A stretch of DNA of 64,000 nucleotides from TH-plancto1 sp043777375 (GCA_043777375.1 JAYWHX010000009.1:1-64000); one strand, 5' to 3'. Shown: positions 1 to 10,536, numbered from the stretch's first letter. Notes: generated from the letters alone by a model not told the origin. Translations and numbers: made by a program.

Positions 1-593
1 ATCACATCGCTGCCCCGGTAGATCAGCCCGCGCTGGTGGCACCTTTTGAGGAACGCCCAGATGGTGTAATTGTTCTCTTCGGACATGGTGAAGTAGGACT
101 TGCGCTCGCCGGGGGGTTTGGCCCAGTCCGCGTCGGTGCGGTCCCAGTTCATCCAGTAGCCGAGGCGGATCGACTGCTCGGTCTGCACCCGGGCGAAGCG
201 GTCCACGCGGGCCTTGCACAACTCGACGAAGCGGTCGATGGAGGCATCGCGGTCGCCCGGAACCAGTTCCTCGATGGCTCGTTTGGAGCCGAGTTTGAGT
301 TCCTTTTCGACCTCGACTTCGACCCACAGCCCCTGGCAGTCGAACCCGTTCTGGTAGCGGAGTTCCCGCCCGGTCATGGCGAAGTAGCGTTGGAACGTGT
401 CCTTGTAGGTGCGTCCCCACGCGTGATGGACCCCCATCGGGTTGTTGGCGGTGATCGGTCCGTCGATGAACGACCACTTCGGTTTGCCAGCGTTCTGGGC
501 CTTCAAACGGTCAAAGATCCGCTGCTGCTGCCAGAAACGCAGGACTTCGTGCTCGCCGGACACAAACTGAGCTTCATCAACACGTTGGAACAT
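1..593 (-). CDS. ileS: Class I tRNA synthetase, isoleucyl type (N-terminal part, runs off left edge)
   Basis: This is a class Ia aminoacyl-tRNA synthetase of the Ile/Val/Leu group, probably charging tRNA-Ile in the cytosol. Only about 197 N-terminal residues lie in the window. The frame reads MFQRVDEAQF at the start, then FIDGPITANNPMG followed by VHHAWGR (residues 55-61), then YQNGFDCQGLWVEVEVEK, which is the Rossmann catalytic core of this class. The ATP-binding HIGH motif is replaced by HHAW, a divergent form. I chose the ATG at 593 because the protein then opens like its relatives; in-frame ATGs at 599 and 623 are possible and no start has a clear Shine-Dalgarno. The specificity (Ile versus a related class I ligase) cannot be proved from this part. 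Confidence 0.8.
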   Translation of the reverse strand, partial: MFQRVDEAQFVSGEHEVLRFWQQQRIFDRLKAQNAGKPKWSFIDGPITANNPMGVHHAWGRTYKDTFQRYFAMTGRELRYQNGFDCQGLWVEVEVEKELKLGSKRAIEELVPGDRDASIDRFVELCKARVDRFARVQTEQSIRLGYWMNWDRTDADWAKPPGERKSYFTMSEENNYTIWAFLKRCHQRGLIYRGSDV

Positions 594-623
594 GACCATC
601 CGACCGGGAAGAGACCACTGCAT

Positions 624-919
624 CGCCAAGGGCCTGACTGCCCCGCAACAAGTGGTGTAGCTTCGCAGGTCGCTCGATTCGAGCCAAGTCACAGCCTCGC
701 GGATGGGGAGCGGATGTAACGACGACGGCAGAAAGACACAACGGTTCAAAAGGGGCTCTACGGCCCATTTGTTTGTATCGTCGTGCCGCTGTGGCTCGTA
801 CTCTTCTCTGATCAACTTGAACTTCGCAGGATCAGATTCCGAGTCGCGATCGATGGAAACCCCCTCGATAATCGCTCAGACTCGTGACTTCTCTGTCTCC
901 GCAGCAGCAGGTGTCCCCG
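624..919. other. Intergenic region between divergent ileS-like gene and pth
   Basis: About 296 bases between two divergently read genes, expected to hold both promoters. I see no convincing ORF, RNA gene or repeat. Short open frames here have no ribosome-binding site and no recognisable protein. Confidence 0.5.
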
Positions 920-1516
920 ATGAAATTGATTGTTGGCCTCGGAAACCCGGGAAGGAAGTACGCGGGGACGCGGCATAATGTGGGGTTTGACGTTCTGCAG
1001 GTCCTCGGCCAGAGGCTGGGCGTTGATCACTGGCAGTCTCAGTTCGAGGCGGATGTCGCCGACGGGCGATTGGGCGACGAGAAGATTCTGCTCGTCGCGC
1101 CGACGACCTTCATGAACCTCAGCGGGCGGGCGGTGAAGTCTCATCTGGGATTCCACAAGGCCGAACCTGCGGATGTGCTCGTGATTTGCGACGATTTAAA
1201 CCTGCCCAGCGGCAAGCTGCGACTGCGGGGTTCCGGGACAGCTGGGGGCCAGAAGGGGCTGCAAAATATCGTCGATCTGCTGGGGACCACCCAGGTGTCG
1301 CGGCTGCGAATTGGCATCGGCAGGCCGCTGCCGCCAATCGACCCGTCGGACTATGTCCTCGGCCGCTTCACCTCGGAAGAACGCCCCGGTATCGACGCAG
1401 CTGTCTCCATAGCTGCTGACGCTGTCGAGACTTGGGTCAAGAGCGGCCTCTCAGCTGCGATGAACAAGTTTAACGTCAAAGACGGCGACGGGCCCGAGAA
1501 CAAGGCCGAGGGCTGA
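920..1516 (+). CDS. pth: Peptidyl-tRNA hydrolase
   Basis: The enzyme releases peptides from prematurely dissociated peptidyl-tRNA in the cytosol so that the tRNA can be reused. The 198-residue product has the usual family length. It begins MKLIVGLGNPGRKY and contains the signature TRHNVGFD, with the conserved Asn9 and the catalytic His19. TTFMNLSG supplies the conserved substrate-binding Asn near residue 68. DDLNLPSGKLRLR near residue 93 carries the catalytic Asp, followed by GTAGGQKGL. A frame open 12 codons upstream (from 884) adds residues no Pth has, so ATG 920 is preferred. It is read away from the synthetase gene, and a 377-base gap with a palindromic repeat follows. Confidence 0.96.
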   Translation: MKLIVGLGNPGRKYAGTRHNVGFDVLQVLGQRLGVDHWQSQFEADVADGRLGDEKILLVAPTTFMNLSGRAVKSHLGFHKAEPADVLVICDDLNLPSGKLRLRGSGTAGGQKGLQNIVDLLGTTQVSRLRIGIGRPLPPIDPSDYVLGRFTSEERPGIDAAVSIAADAVETWVKSGLSAAMNKFNVKDGDGPENKAEG

Positions 1517-1649
1517 TCTCCGCCGGAATCGCCACGAGCATTGGCGTCTGGTACCCAGAGTGTGCCCTGCTCAATCGCCGGTGAATCCAAAAGTTCGGCT
1601 CCCTCGCCCCCGCATTGGATGTGAATTCGAGGAGAAAGACTGTCTGGCG

Positions 1650-1704
1650 GGGGAGAGGGCTGGGGTGAGGGGGAAATATTGCCCCTCACCCCGGCCCTCT
1701 CCCC
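1650..1704. repeat. REP-like inverted repeat (23-bp arms)
   Basis: The left arm GGGGAGAGGGCTGGGGTGAG (1650 onward) is answered by CCCTCACCCCGGCCCTCTCC ending at 1704. The arms match over 23 bp with one T/C difference that still allows G-U pairing, around a short AT-rich loop (AAATATT). More diverged half-sites occur on both sides. It looks like a dispersed palindromic element rather than a terminator, because no T-run follows. Confidence 0.75.
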
Positions 1705-1834
1705 ACAGACACGATTCCTTTGAAAACCCGATCTAAGTTGGGGAGAGGGAGGAAGACAGGCTTTGCCGACGTGTGGGATACGCTCACTCTCCTCGAAAGG
1801 CTGTTGGCTGACTGCTGATGGCTGGCCGCTCTCC

Positions 1835-1843
1835 TGCTATACT
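1835..1843 (+). promoter_or_regulatory. Extended -10 promoter candidate for leuC
   Basis: The sequence TGCTATACT matches an extended -10 box (TGnTATAAT type) 50 bases before the first leuC start. No good -35 box is seen 16-18 bp upstream, which extended -10 promoters can tolerate. The functional assignment is inference. Confidence 0.4.
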
Positions 1844-1893
1844 TCCTAGCCCGGTCGCGGAAAGCGTTTCCCGCTGGGATCACATAGCAAGCG

Positions 1894-3309
<1,416 letters not shown>

Positions 3310-3469
3310 AGGTTCGTGTTGCGATCCGGGGCCTTGCCAAACCTGAAGTCGACCAGCAAATCGCATCGATTTACAGATTCGATCTCGAATCCCAATCTGT
3401 GAAAACGGCGTAATCTGTGGATCGCTCCGCCCTCATCTCAGCTCAGCTCATTTTTCACGTGAGCAACAC

Positions 3470-4765
3470 TCACTCCACGCAATACAAAGACTCATGCCGA
3501 TGACCATTGGTCGTGTCGGCCACGCGGTGGTAGATGCGGCTTCCGCAGATGGCGGGGGTGGCGAAGGCTTCGTTGCCGAGTCGGTTTTCGCCGAGGAGTT
3601 TGAACTCCTTGGGGTCGGCCTGGAAGATCGTCGTCTTGCCCGACTCATCGGTGGCATAGATCGCTCCGTCGACAAGCACGAGTGACGAGCTGAATGTGCC
3701 GCCGACACGCTGCTTCCACATCTCTTCCCCGGTGTCGCTCTTAAAACAAGTCGCCACGCCCGCATCGAGCATCGCGTACAGGTAGCCGTCCTGCAGCACC
3801 ATGGAGGGCACATAAACCCGCGACGGGTTCTCCCACACGACCGTCCCCGAGCCGTCCGCCTTCATCGCCGCCAGATGATTCTTAGGGTAACCACCTGTCG
3901 TGTAGATATGAATTCCATCTGTCACGGTCGAGGTCACGCACTCGGTCGTCGCACCGGCGAACTCCCAGTTCTGGCTGCCGCTGAGTGGATCAAGGCTAGT
4001 GACCAGATCGCACCCGATCAGGAACATCTGTTCCTTCCCAGCTGCCTTTAAAATAATCGGCGAGGGGTAGTTCGGCAGCGCGGGTCGGGAGTGGGACCAG
4101 ACGATCTTGCCGGTCTCGCGGTTCAGGCCCGCCAGTGTTCCCTTGCCCCCCTTGGTATCCGCCGACACGATGACCAGCGGACCATACACCATCGGGGACG
4201 AACTGAATCCCTGATGCAGCACGTAGTCCGTAATTTTCGTCTGCCACAGCTGCTTCCCCTGTCGGTCAAGGGCTGTGGTATAGATCGCATCATGGCTCAG
4301 GAAGTTGACAAAGATCCGCTCGCCATCGCAGGCTGGGGTCGAGTTGGCCGAGGTACTCTTCTCGTTCTGCTTGGCGACAAAGCCGCCTTCGTGGACCGTG
4401 GTCTCCCACAGCTGTTTGCCGGTGTTCTTGTCGAAGGCGATCGTTAACTGCCGGTCGGGTTCATTCGCAGCTGTGTTGAGAATGACTTGATCGCCGACCA
4501 CGATAGGCGATCCGTGTCCTTTACCGGGGAGCGGAGCCATCCATCGAATGCCTTCCGTGGCCGACCACTTCGTCGGTGCCTTCTGCCCCGAGGGAGCGAT
4601 CCCGTTGCGATTTGCACCCCGCCACCACGGCCAGTCGCTGGCTTCGACCTTGATCGGGCTGGGGACTGAACCAGCGTCCTTGTCCTCCGCCGAGGCTACG
4701 CACCCAGTCAAAGGCTGACACAAGATTAGACCGACGCTCACGCACCACATCGACGATTGCCACAT
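3470..4765 (-). CDS. PQQ-like beta-propeller lipoprotein
   Basis: Predicted exported beta-propeller built of PQQ/quinoprotein-type repeats, of the sort expanded in planctomycetes; substrate unknown. The 431-residue protein starts with a hydrophobic leader ending in a lipobox, LTGC, with Cys22 as likely lipidation site. The mature part opens DWPWWRGANRNGIAP, the usual start of this family. Repeated blades follow, such as FDKNTGKQLWETTV, LDRQGKQLWQTKI, LNRETGKIVWSH and LDPLSGSQNWEF. The catalytic residues of true PQQ dehydrogenases are not evident, so enzymatic function is not claimed. ATG 4765 is preceded by GAGG at good spacing. The gene is convergent with leuC and stands alone. Confidence 0.85.
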   Translation of the reverse strand: MWQSSMWCVSVGLILCQPLTGCVASAEDKDAGSVPSPIKVEASDWPWWRGANRNGIAPSGQKAPTKWSATEGIRWMAPLPGKGHGSPIVVGDQVILNTAANEPDRQLTIAFDKNTGKQLWETTVHEGGFVAKQNEKSTSANSTPACDGERIFVNFLSHDAIYTTALDRQGKQLWQTKITDYVLHQGFSSSPMVYGPLVIVSADTKGGKGTLAGLNRETGKIVWSHSRPALPNYPSPIILKAAGKEQMFLIGCDLVTSLDPLSGSQNWEFAGATTECVTSTVTDGIHIYTTGGYPKNHLAAMKADGSGTVVWENPSRVYVPSMVLQDGYLYAMLDAGVATCFKSDTGEEMWKQRVGGTFSSSLVLVDGAIYATDESGKTTIFQADPKEFKLLGENRLGNEAFATPAICGSRIYHRVADTTNGHRHESLYCVE

Positions 4766-4953
4766 TGCACTGCCTCATGAATCATTTCGAATCGGAACGC
4801 TCGACAAGCATGTGTCGTAGTCGATGCGAGATATGTTTCCAAGCGACGGACAAAAACAGATCCCGGAGTCTTCACACTCGGGTCGAATCCCGTTTCGCCC
4901 CAGACGATACGGTGAACTCCCCAAACATGCCACATGATCGGAGACACTGCCAG

Positions 4954-6363
4954 CTACTTGTTTGCCGGAATTGGGATCAGAATCTGAAACCCAAAATCTC
5001 CGGGAGGATGATTTGTCTTGCTGGAAACCACAGCTCCCCCATCGTCGATGAGATTCCGCGATACGCTGTAAATCAACAGACCGGTGGCGTCCTTCCGGAA
5101 GCGAAGTGGCCGTCCACTGAAAGGGTCAATCGTGGCATCCGGTGAGCTTGGCAAATCCGCAATGAGTGATTTATCGAGTTCGTCCAATGACGCGGGGAGT
5201 TGTCCGTGTTTCAATTGGTGACGATAGGCTGCAAGGCCGAGGTTGACATACCTTTGGCAAGCAACGGCCCGACATGTGGACTGCCCCAAGTCATCAAGGG
5301 CAGGAATAAACAACCGCAACCCCGCGTCCTTGAATTGATTGGCCGACCACTGGCTCAAGAGCCTGTTGATTTCTGCGGTAGACTCTGACAGGATTTTCGT
5401 GGGCATCGGCCAAGGCTGGGAAAATGCGCCGATGGCTTTGTCCATCACTTTTATAATGCTGAGCTTGTTGGTGTTGCGTAGTGGCCCGATCGGAAGTTTG
5501 TCGATCTCTGACAGTGCGATTGCCGTCTCGCAGGCCATGGCCCGCTGCATTTCAGTCTCGAAATGGGCGACACTGACAGCATCTTGCAACGAGGAGAGCT
5601 CGGCATCTGTCCATCCAGAGTGCGGAAGGTGTGCCTCGAGTGAACTCACTCCAACCGAGTAAGTAGCGATGCGAAGCATCTCTGGCAAAGTGGACGGCTC
5701 TCCACTGATCGCGTCTGAGAATGCGAATATAGCTTTAGTGTCTTGCAGCGTTCTCGCATAGTTCCCCTCGTGGGCGCACAGGCGAGCATCGAAGTTCAGT
5801 AGCCTGGTGGATTCGCTGGCGAACTTCGTATCCGGAAGGAGAGTATCGATCCCGTTAGAGAAATTATGAGGAAATCGCACTTGCCCAGGCACACTTGCAG
5901 CGTGCAGGACCAGTTGCAATTCGTTGTCGAGGCTGAGAGCGAGAACTCGGCCTGCTTCAAAGTTGTCCCAAGGCTGGCCCGGCGGCGGGATCTCCTCCTT
6001 ATCACTCCCAAATATGAGCCGGTATTTTTCCTTTGAGTGGCTGTTGGCGGCCCCCACCGCTTCAATGGCAGCCACCCATTCTTGTGTTCGATCATTCACT
6101 CCTGCTGGAACCCTGTAGAAGTCATTGACTTCATCGGCGGATGTGGGCCAGCCCTTGGATTTCCAATCGTCCAGATGAGATTGCAGTTCATTCACTGATG
6201 CGAACCAAAACCATCCGCCGGTGGCCAGAACCACAAGGGGAAGACAAATCAAAGCCCACAATCGCTTTGATCCCCCAAAGGAAGAGGAAGAGGAAGGGGA
6301 AGGGGCGAGTACATCGTCATCGGATGCTGTGGAGTTCGCGTTCGGCATGTCAGAGCGGCTCAT
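4954..6363 (-). CDS. Single-pass membrane protein of unknown function, planctomycete type
   Basis: I do not recognise a named family. The 469-residue protein has a Ser-rich cytoplasmic head (APSPSSSSS, residues about 20-28), one transmembrane helix (about residues 33-55, LWALICLPLVVLATGG) and a large, mostly helical outer domain. Near the C-terminus DPFSGRPLRFRKD, GLLIYSVSRNLIDDGG and a final IPIPANK resemble the tail seen in many planctomycete proteins linked to pseudopilin-like folds (from memory). The ATG at 6363 lacks a clear ribosome-binding site; ATG 6348 is an alternative. Neighbours on the same strand are separated by 190-210 bases, so it is probably monocistronic. Confidence 0.75.
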   Translation of the reverse strand: MSRSDMPNANSTASDDDVLAPSPSSSSSFGGSKRLWALICLPLVVLATGGWFWFASVNELQSHLDDWKSKGWPTSADEVNDFYRVPAGVNDRTQEWVAAIEAVGAANSHSKEKYRLIFGSDKEEIPPPGQPWDNFEAGRVLALSLDNELQLVLHAASVPGQVRFPHNFSNGIDTLLPDTKFASESTRLLNFDARLCAHEGNYARTLQDTKAIFAFSDAISGEPSTLPEMLRIATYSVGVSSLEAHLPHSGWTDAELSSLQDAVSVAHFETEMQRAMACETAIALSEIDKLPIGPLRNTNKLSIIKVMDKAIGAFSQPWPMPTKILSESTAEINRLLSQWSANQFKDAGLRLFIPALDDLGQSTCRAVACQRYVNLGLAAYRHQLKHGQLPASLDELDKSLIADLPSSPDATIDPFSGRPLRFRKDATGLLIYSVSRNLIDDGGAVVSSKTNHPPGDFGFQILIPIPANK

Positions 6364-6575
6364 TTCGGCAATGCCGAGTGGTGTGAAACATCAAGCCTGA
6401 TCTCGTTCCGATATAGAGGCGATCCGCAATCCAACAGTCGAACCCCAGCCTACAAGATGGCATCAGCCCTCAGACCTTCAGAAGTCGAACTCGTGTTAGC
6501 GGAATCCAGGGGCTGACTTAGCCTGGCTTGCCGGAATCCTCCTCTATTCAGCATGTCCAGTGGCACGGCAAGCTC

Positions 6576-8180
6576 TCACTCCCCCACCACGCGCAGCACC
6601 CGGTGCCCGTTATCACTCTGACCAAACTGGTCTGTTGTCCGTACCTCGATGTCATGCACCCCCGTCGTCAGGGCGGGAAGCTTGAGCTTCCACAGGTGCG
6701 TGCAGATGCCCGGCTTGGGGAGCTTTCGCCAGTCGTTGGGCTTGAGCTTCAGCAGCTCCTCTTCATGGGCCAGCGCGCGGACGAAGACGGGGTCGACCTC
6801 GCCGGTGTGGGTCATCGGCTGCCAATCGCCGGTCCCGTCGACGCGCATCTCGACGGTCGAGAGGATCGAGCCTTCGAAGACGTTGGCGTAGACATCAGTC
6901 TCGGCGGTCTTCGACGCGGGGAGTTCTTCTGGCAGGTCGATCTGCATCTGGTAATCAGCACTGCGGCCAGCGGGTTGGAATTTCAGCGAGTACTTTTGGC
7001 CATCGAACGAGATGACCGAGTACCCGTTGGGGGCTCCGTCCGACATCATCGCGTGCGGGATGCCGCGTTCGTCAGGGGCTCCGCTCCACCAACTGCCGCA
7101 GACGGTGACGTTGATGATGTGGTGATGCGGCTTGGCCCCTTGCCAGCCATCGGCGTCGGTGATGTAGTGATGTTCCATCGTGTGCGTGTGGGCGGAGATC
7201 GACAGCGAGAACGGTCGCTTCTCGATCAGCCGGTACAGCCCGTGTCGGTCGTTCACTTCCAACAACGGGATGTGCATCATCAGCACGACCAGCTGATCCT
7301 CGGGGATCTGTTCGAGGTCGGTCTTAATGAACTCCAGTTGTTCAGGTCCGAAGCCTCCGCGATAACCCCACTTGTCTTTTTCCTTGTCCTTGACCATCCA
7401 TTCGATGTCGTCGAGTACTAAGAAGTGAACGGGTCCGTGATCGAACGAGTAGTACGACGGGCCATAGACCCGCTCGTACGTCTCGTTGGCGTGCCGCCGG
7501 GTGCGGGCGTCGTAGTTGATGTCGTGGTTGCCGATGACGTTGTACCACGGGATGCCGATCAGCGCGATCGAACGGTTCAGCTGCTCGAAGGTCTCCAGAT
7601 TGTCGAAGGCGATGTCGCCCAATGTCACTCCAAACGAAGCGTCGGTCTTGCCGATGATTCCTTCGACCACATCGTGCGTGATCCAATCCACTTCCTTCTG
7701 GTCGCGCGGCTGGGGATCGCCGAAGAGCAGAGCCTTGAACTGTTCGGGTTCCTCCTGCGGGTAGAGCGCGAAGTCAACCGATTCTGGCAGCGGGCCGGTC
7801 GGCTTCACGCCGCCGAACTTCAGGTCGGGTGAGCCATTCGGTTTGTGAACGTAGTAGAACTGTGGCAGCTGGTCTGCATTAACCGGAGTCCGATAGCCGC
7901 GTGGTTTGATGACGAACAGCGTGGTGTCGTCATCCACGGGTAAGACATACAGTCCTTGCTCATTGGTGGTCACGATTTGGCTGCCATTGGAGACCCGCAC
8001 TCCTGGCATCGGCTTCTCGTCGGCGTCTCGCAGGCGGTTCTCATTGGCGTCGAGATACACGACCCCCTTGGCAAGCTGTGGAATAACAGGCGGCGGCGTC
8101 TCCGATTGCACCGCGCGGAGCATGAGCCCCGAGAGGGCGAGAACTCCGGCAACTGTGAAGAGTGCGGCAATAGAACGCAT
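6576..8180 (-). CDS. Secreted calcineurin-like metallophosphoesterase with N- and C-terminal accessory domains
   Basis: Predicted exported phosphoesterase of about 534 residues. After a signal peptide (MRSIAALFTVAGVLALSG) an N-terminal carboxypeptidase-regulatory-like beta-domain (about 35-110: VYLDANENRLRDADEKPMPG, GLYVLP) precedes the catalytic core. Metal ligands appear in FGDPQPRD, TLGDIAFDN, VIGNHDIN, LMMHIPL and SAHTHTMEHH, the canonical order for the dinuclear metal site. A C-terminal beta domain follows, ending VRTTDQFGQS and HRVLRVVGE. The start is ATG 8180, because GGAAGGA lies at ideal spacing and the signal peptide begins there, although the frame is open to 8222. The substrate is unknown. 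It is divergent from the Gly/His-rich gene at 8415. Confidence 0.88.
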   Translation of the reverse strand: MRSIAALFTVAGVLALSGLMLRAVQSETPPPVIPQLAKGVVYLDANENRLRDADEKPMPGVRVSNGSQIVTTNEQGLYVLPVDDDTTLFVIKPRGYRTPVNADQLPQFYYVHKPNGSPDLKFGGVKPTGPLPESVDFALYPQEEPEQFKALLFGDPQPRDQKEVDWITHDVVEGIIGKTDASFGVTLGDIAFDNLETFEQLNRSIALIGIPWYNVIGNHDINYDARTRRHANETYERVYGPSYYSFDHGPVHFLVLDDIEWMVKDKEKDKWGYRGGFGPEQLEFIKTDLEQIPEDQLVVLMMHIPLLEVNDRHGLYRLIEKRPFSLSISAHTHTMEHHYITDADGWQGAKPHHHIINVTVCGSWWSGAPDERGIPHAMMSDGAPNGYSVISFDGQKYSLKFQPAGRSADYQMQIDLPEELPASKTAETDVYANVFEGSILSTVEMRVDGTGDWQPMTHTGEVDPVFVRALAHEEELLKLKPNDWRKLPKPGICTHLWKLKLPALTTGVHDIEVRTTDQFGQSDNGHRVLRVVGE

Positions 8181-8414
8181 GGCTATCCTTCCAGACGATG
8201 GATCTCTGATTCCAGAATTCACAGCCTGTCGACCCGTTGGCCGTTTGGCAAGCGAGCATACGTTGTCGAGTCAAAAATTCACCGACCCTTTGCGAATGCT
8301 TCCTCGTCGTATCACGCCTGTTGCCCCCTCTTGGATACAATGTGGACAAGGTTTGCGATGGCGATTTTTGGCCATCGTGGCTGGTGCCCCATAGCATGTT
8401 CTCAGGAGTTGCTC

Positions 8415-9437
8415 GTGCTGACTTACATCCTCAAATCCGGCAGTCTGGCACTTGCCTTCCTGCTTTCGAGTGGTTCGATTCAACCACTCATCGCTCAGCA
8501 TCATGGAGGCGGACACCACAGCGGCGGTGGGGGGAGCATGCACCACGGCGGTGGAGGTGGCGGCTCGATCCACCACGGCGGTGGAGGCTATGGCGGCAGC
8601 AGCTTCGGCGGGGCCACTCACCACCATCACAGTGGCAGTGTCGGCGGGATTTACATTGGTGGCGGCGGCATCGGTCTGAGCTACGGAAGCGGCTTGGGTT
8701 ATGGCGGGTACGGAGGCTATGGGGGATACAACAGTCTCCGCTACTCCTCCGGGTATGGATACGCGCCGTACAATAGCTACCCGTCCTATGGCGGTTACTC
8801 GAACTATGGGTCGAGCGTCTACGTCACTCCGCAATACGTGAATCCAGCTCCGACGATCATTTATCAATCCCCAAGTGTCCAACCAAGCATCCAATCTCGG
8901 AGAATCATCGAGAGCTCGCCTCAGAATCTCGAGCAACGAACCAGTCTTCCCGGTGTCACTCAGGGAGGCCGAACTCACATCGCCGAGCTGGCGGATGCTG
9001 TCGCGGACCGGACCAACCAGCTGTGCATCGCGCTCCACGGGTCGTATCTCGGGAACCCGCAGTTCAACGAGGTGTATCGCGATGTCTATTCGCTGATTAC
9101 CCGCTCGAAGCAGCTGGCCTCTCAGAACGCGTCAGGCGATTTACAGGCGATGCTGACCGAGTTGTCCGACATGAATGCGATCCTGGCTCAGGCCACGCCC
9201 GTGATTGAGAGCTGGAAAGCCAGGAATGGAGGCTCCGCATCGGCCACCAGCCACTTGAGCAGTGTGGAGTCAGCCCTCAAGCTACTGTCAATTGACGCAG
9301 GCTGGGATGCCAGCCTGGGGAGAGGCCAGCCACCTGCTCCCACGCAGACATCTGCCCCCCTCGAAGTCGCTCCCACGCCGGAGTCGTTGCCATCCGAGGC
9401 GGGTCCGACTCCTCTGGATCCAGTGCCTGCTCCGTAG
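8415..9437 (+). CDS. Secreted glycine/histidine-rich protein
   Basis: Unrecognised exported protein of 340 residues. A signal peptide (GSLALAFLLSSG, cut near IAQ) is followed by a low-complexity region of Gly, His and Tyr: HHGGGHHSGGGGSMHHGGGG, GGATHHHHSG, then GYGGYGGYGGYNS and SGYGYAPYNSYPSYGG, to about residue 150. A Pro/Gln-rich linker leads into an alpha-helical C-terminal part of about 120 residues (HIAELADAVADRTNQL) and a Pro-rich tail. The start is GTG 8415: AGGAG lies six bases upstream and the leader begins there, although the frame is open from 7956. The histidine clusters suggest metal binding or surface association, which is inference. Confidence 0.75.
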   Translation: MLTYILKSGSLALAFLLSSGSIQPLIAQHHGGGHHSGGGGSMHHGGGGGGSIHHGGGGYGGSSFGGATHHHHSGSVGGIYIGGGGIGLSYGSGLGYGGYGGYGGYNSLRYSSGYGYAPYNSYPSYGGYSNYGSSVYVTPQYVNPAPTIIYQSPSVQPSIQSRRIIESSPQNLEQRTSLPGVTQGGRTHIAELADAVADRTNQLCIALHGSYLGNPQFNEVYRDVYSLITRSKQLASQNASGDLQAMLTELSDMNAILAQATPVIESWKARNGGSASATSHLSSVESALKLLSIDAGWDASLGRGQPPAPTQTSAPLEVAPTPESLPSEAGPTPLDPVPAP

Positions 9438-9481
9438 AGCATTCCCCGGAGTCTGCTCCTCTCGATCGATGCCAATAATAG

Positions 9482-9510
9482 AGCGAGCGGGCCAACATGG
9501 TCCGCTCGCT
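9482..9510. terminator. Bidirectional hairpin terminator candidate
   Basis: AGCGAGCGGGCCA and TGGTCCGCTCGCT form a 13-bp stem with one G-T pair and a three-base loop (ACA). It lies between the convergent ends of the Gly/His-rich gene (stop 9437) and the lipoprotein gene (stop 9541). On the plus strand TTTGTTG follows, which is a weak T-run. Confidence 0.65.
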
Positions 9511-9540
9511 TTGTTGAATGCCTGCCAATTGCAGACTCAT

Positions 9541-10536
9541 TCAATGAGAAGTGCCGGGCGACTGACCCTCAGCTTTTTGCTGCGCCTGGCGAAAGAGTTG
9601 CATCTCCAGCTCCTCCAGTTCCTCCAGTTCCGACTTTGTGAGTGGCCCAATCTTGTGATGCACTTGGCCGTTACGCGGCCTGCTCGACGATTCCTCATGA
9701 CTCACCGTTTCAACCTGTGAAGCATCATCGGTGATCTGGCTCGATCGATATCGCCCGACCGCATGCCCGCCGAGAACTCCGATCAATTCCAGAGCCCCAT
9801 TGGCGGGATTGATATTCACGAAGCTGGCTGATGCGCTGCCCAGTGCCATCCCGTATCGCGGGCTCAGGATGTTCTGGGCTTCGCGCTGCCCAGCTGGGGT
9901 CGAATTGGATTGCGAGTACGCCAGCACGTCGCGCGTGTTGATGGTTTCGTGGATCATGTTGAATCCGGCGAAACTCTGCGTGAACACATACGTCCCCGGA
10001 TAGGTCCGCGCATTGACGTCCTTGGCATAAGCCGCGCTCACCTGTCCCAATGCGGGTACGTCCGAGTAGACGTAGACGCTGTTCGTATAGGGGTTGTAGC
10101 GGTCTCCGCCAAAGATTCGACCGGGGAACAGTGTGTACCCCAGCGTGTCGAGAGCCCCGAACGTATAGCGCCAACCGGGGGCCACATGCTGGTTCTGGAC
10201 CAGTCGTCGCCACTCATCACCGGGGGCATATTGGTTCAGCCGCACCTGCGTGTCTTGCAGGCCGTTCTGGGCCATGTACTGCCGTACTTGCTCCTCGGTA
10301 TCGGGCGAAATGTGGTGATTGTCGACGCGCCGATTCCAGAGCAGAATTTTACTCGGAATCCCGACCACCCAGCCGACTCCATCGATAAGTGGATTGTCTT
10401 CCCCACGCTCGACCAGAACTTCACCCACCGTACAAGGATCGTGCGAAACGGTCCGCCGGTCGAAGGCCATGCAGCCGACTTGAGTCAGCATCAGCAGACT
10501 GCTCGCCAGCCCCCCGAATCGCCAGAACAGAGTCAT
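9541..10536 (-). CDS. Conserved lipoprotein of unknown function
   Basis: I do not recognise the family. The 331-residue protein has a signal peptide ending in a clear lipobox (LTQVGC, lipidation Cys22), so it should be membrane-anchored outside the cytoplasm. The body contains WVVGIPSKILLWNRRV, HHISPDTEEQVRQYMAQNGL, DTLGYTLFPGRIFGGDRYNP and a short MIHETINTRDVL. The last resembles part of a zinc-protease helix but lacks the second His of HExxH, so no peptidase activity is claimed. The C-terminus is acidic and helical (LTKSELEELEELEMQLF). ATG 10536 has GAAGGGA upstream at proper spacing; the frame extends to 10578 but without a signal peptide at that end. Confidence 0.78.
   Translation of the reverse strand: MTLFWRFGGLASSLLMLTQVGCMAFDRRTVSHDPCTVGEVLVERGEDNPLIDGVGWVVGIPSKILLWNRRVDNHHISPDTEEQVRQYMAQNGLQDTQVRLNQYAPGDEWRRLVQNQHVAPGWRYTFGALDTLGYTLFPGRIFGGDRYNPYTNSVYVYSDVPALGQVSAAYAKDVNARTYPGTYVFTQSFAGFNMIHETINTRDVLAYSQSNSTPAGQREAQNILSPRYGMALGSASASFVNINPANGALELIGVLGGHAVGRYRSSQITDDASQVETVSHEESSSRPRNGQVHHKIGPLTKSELEELEELEMQLFRQAQQKAEGQSPGTSH

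Larger units (their letters stand above)
1517..1893. other. Intergenic region with palindromic repeat and leuC promoter
   Basis: A 377-base gap between pth and leuC. It contains a 23-bp hairpin repeat (1650-1704) flanked by further CCCTCGCC/GGGGAGAGGG half-sites from about 1604 to 1755. Nearer leuC lies an extended -10 promoter candidate. No coding sequence is supported. Confidence 0.6.

Noticed and set aside
9541..10536. Zinc protease motif in the conserved lipoprotein
   Set aside because: Only MIHET is present; the second His of HExxH is missing.
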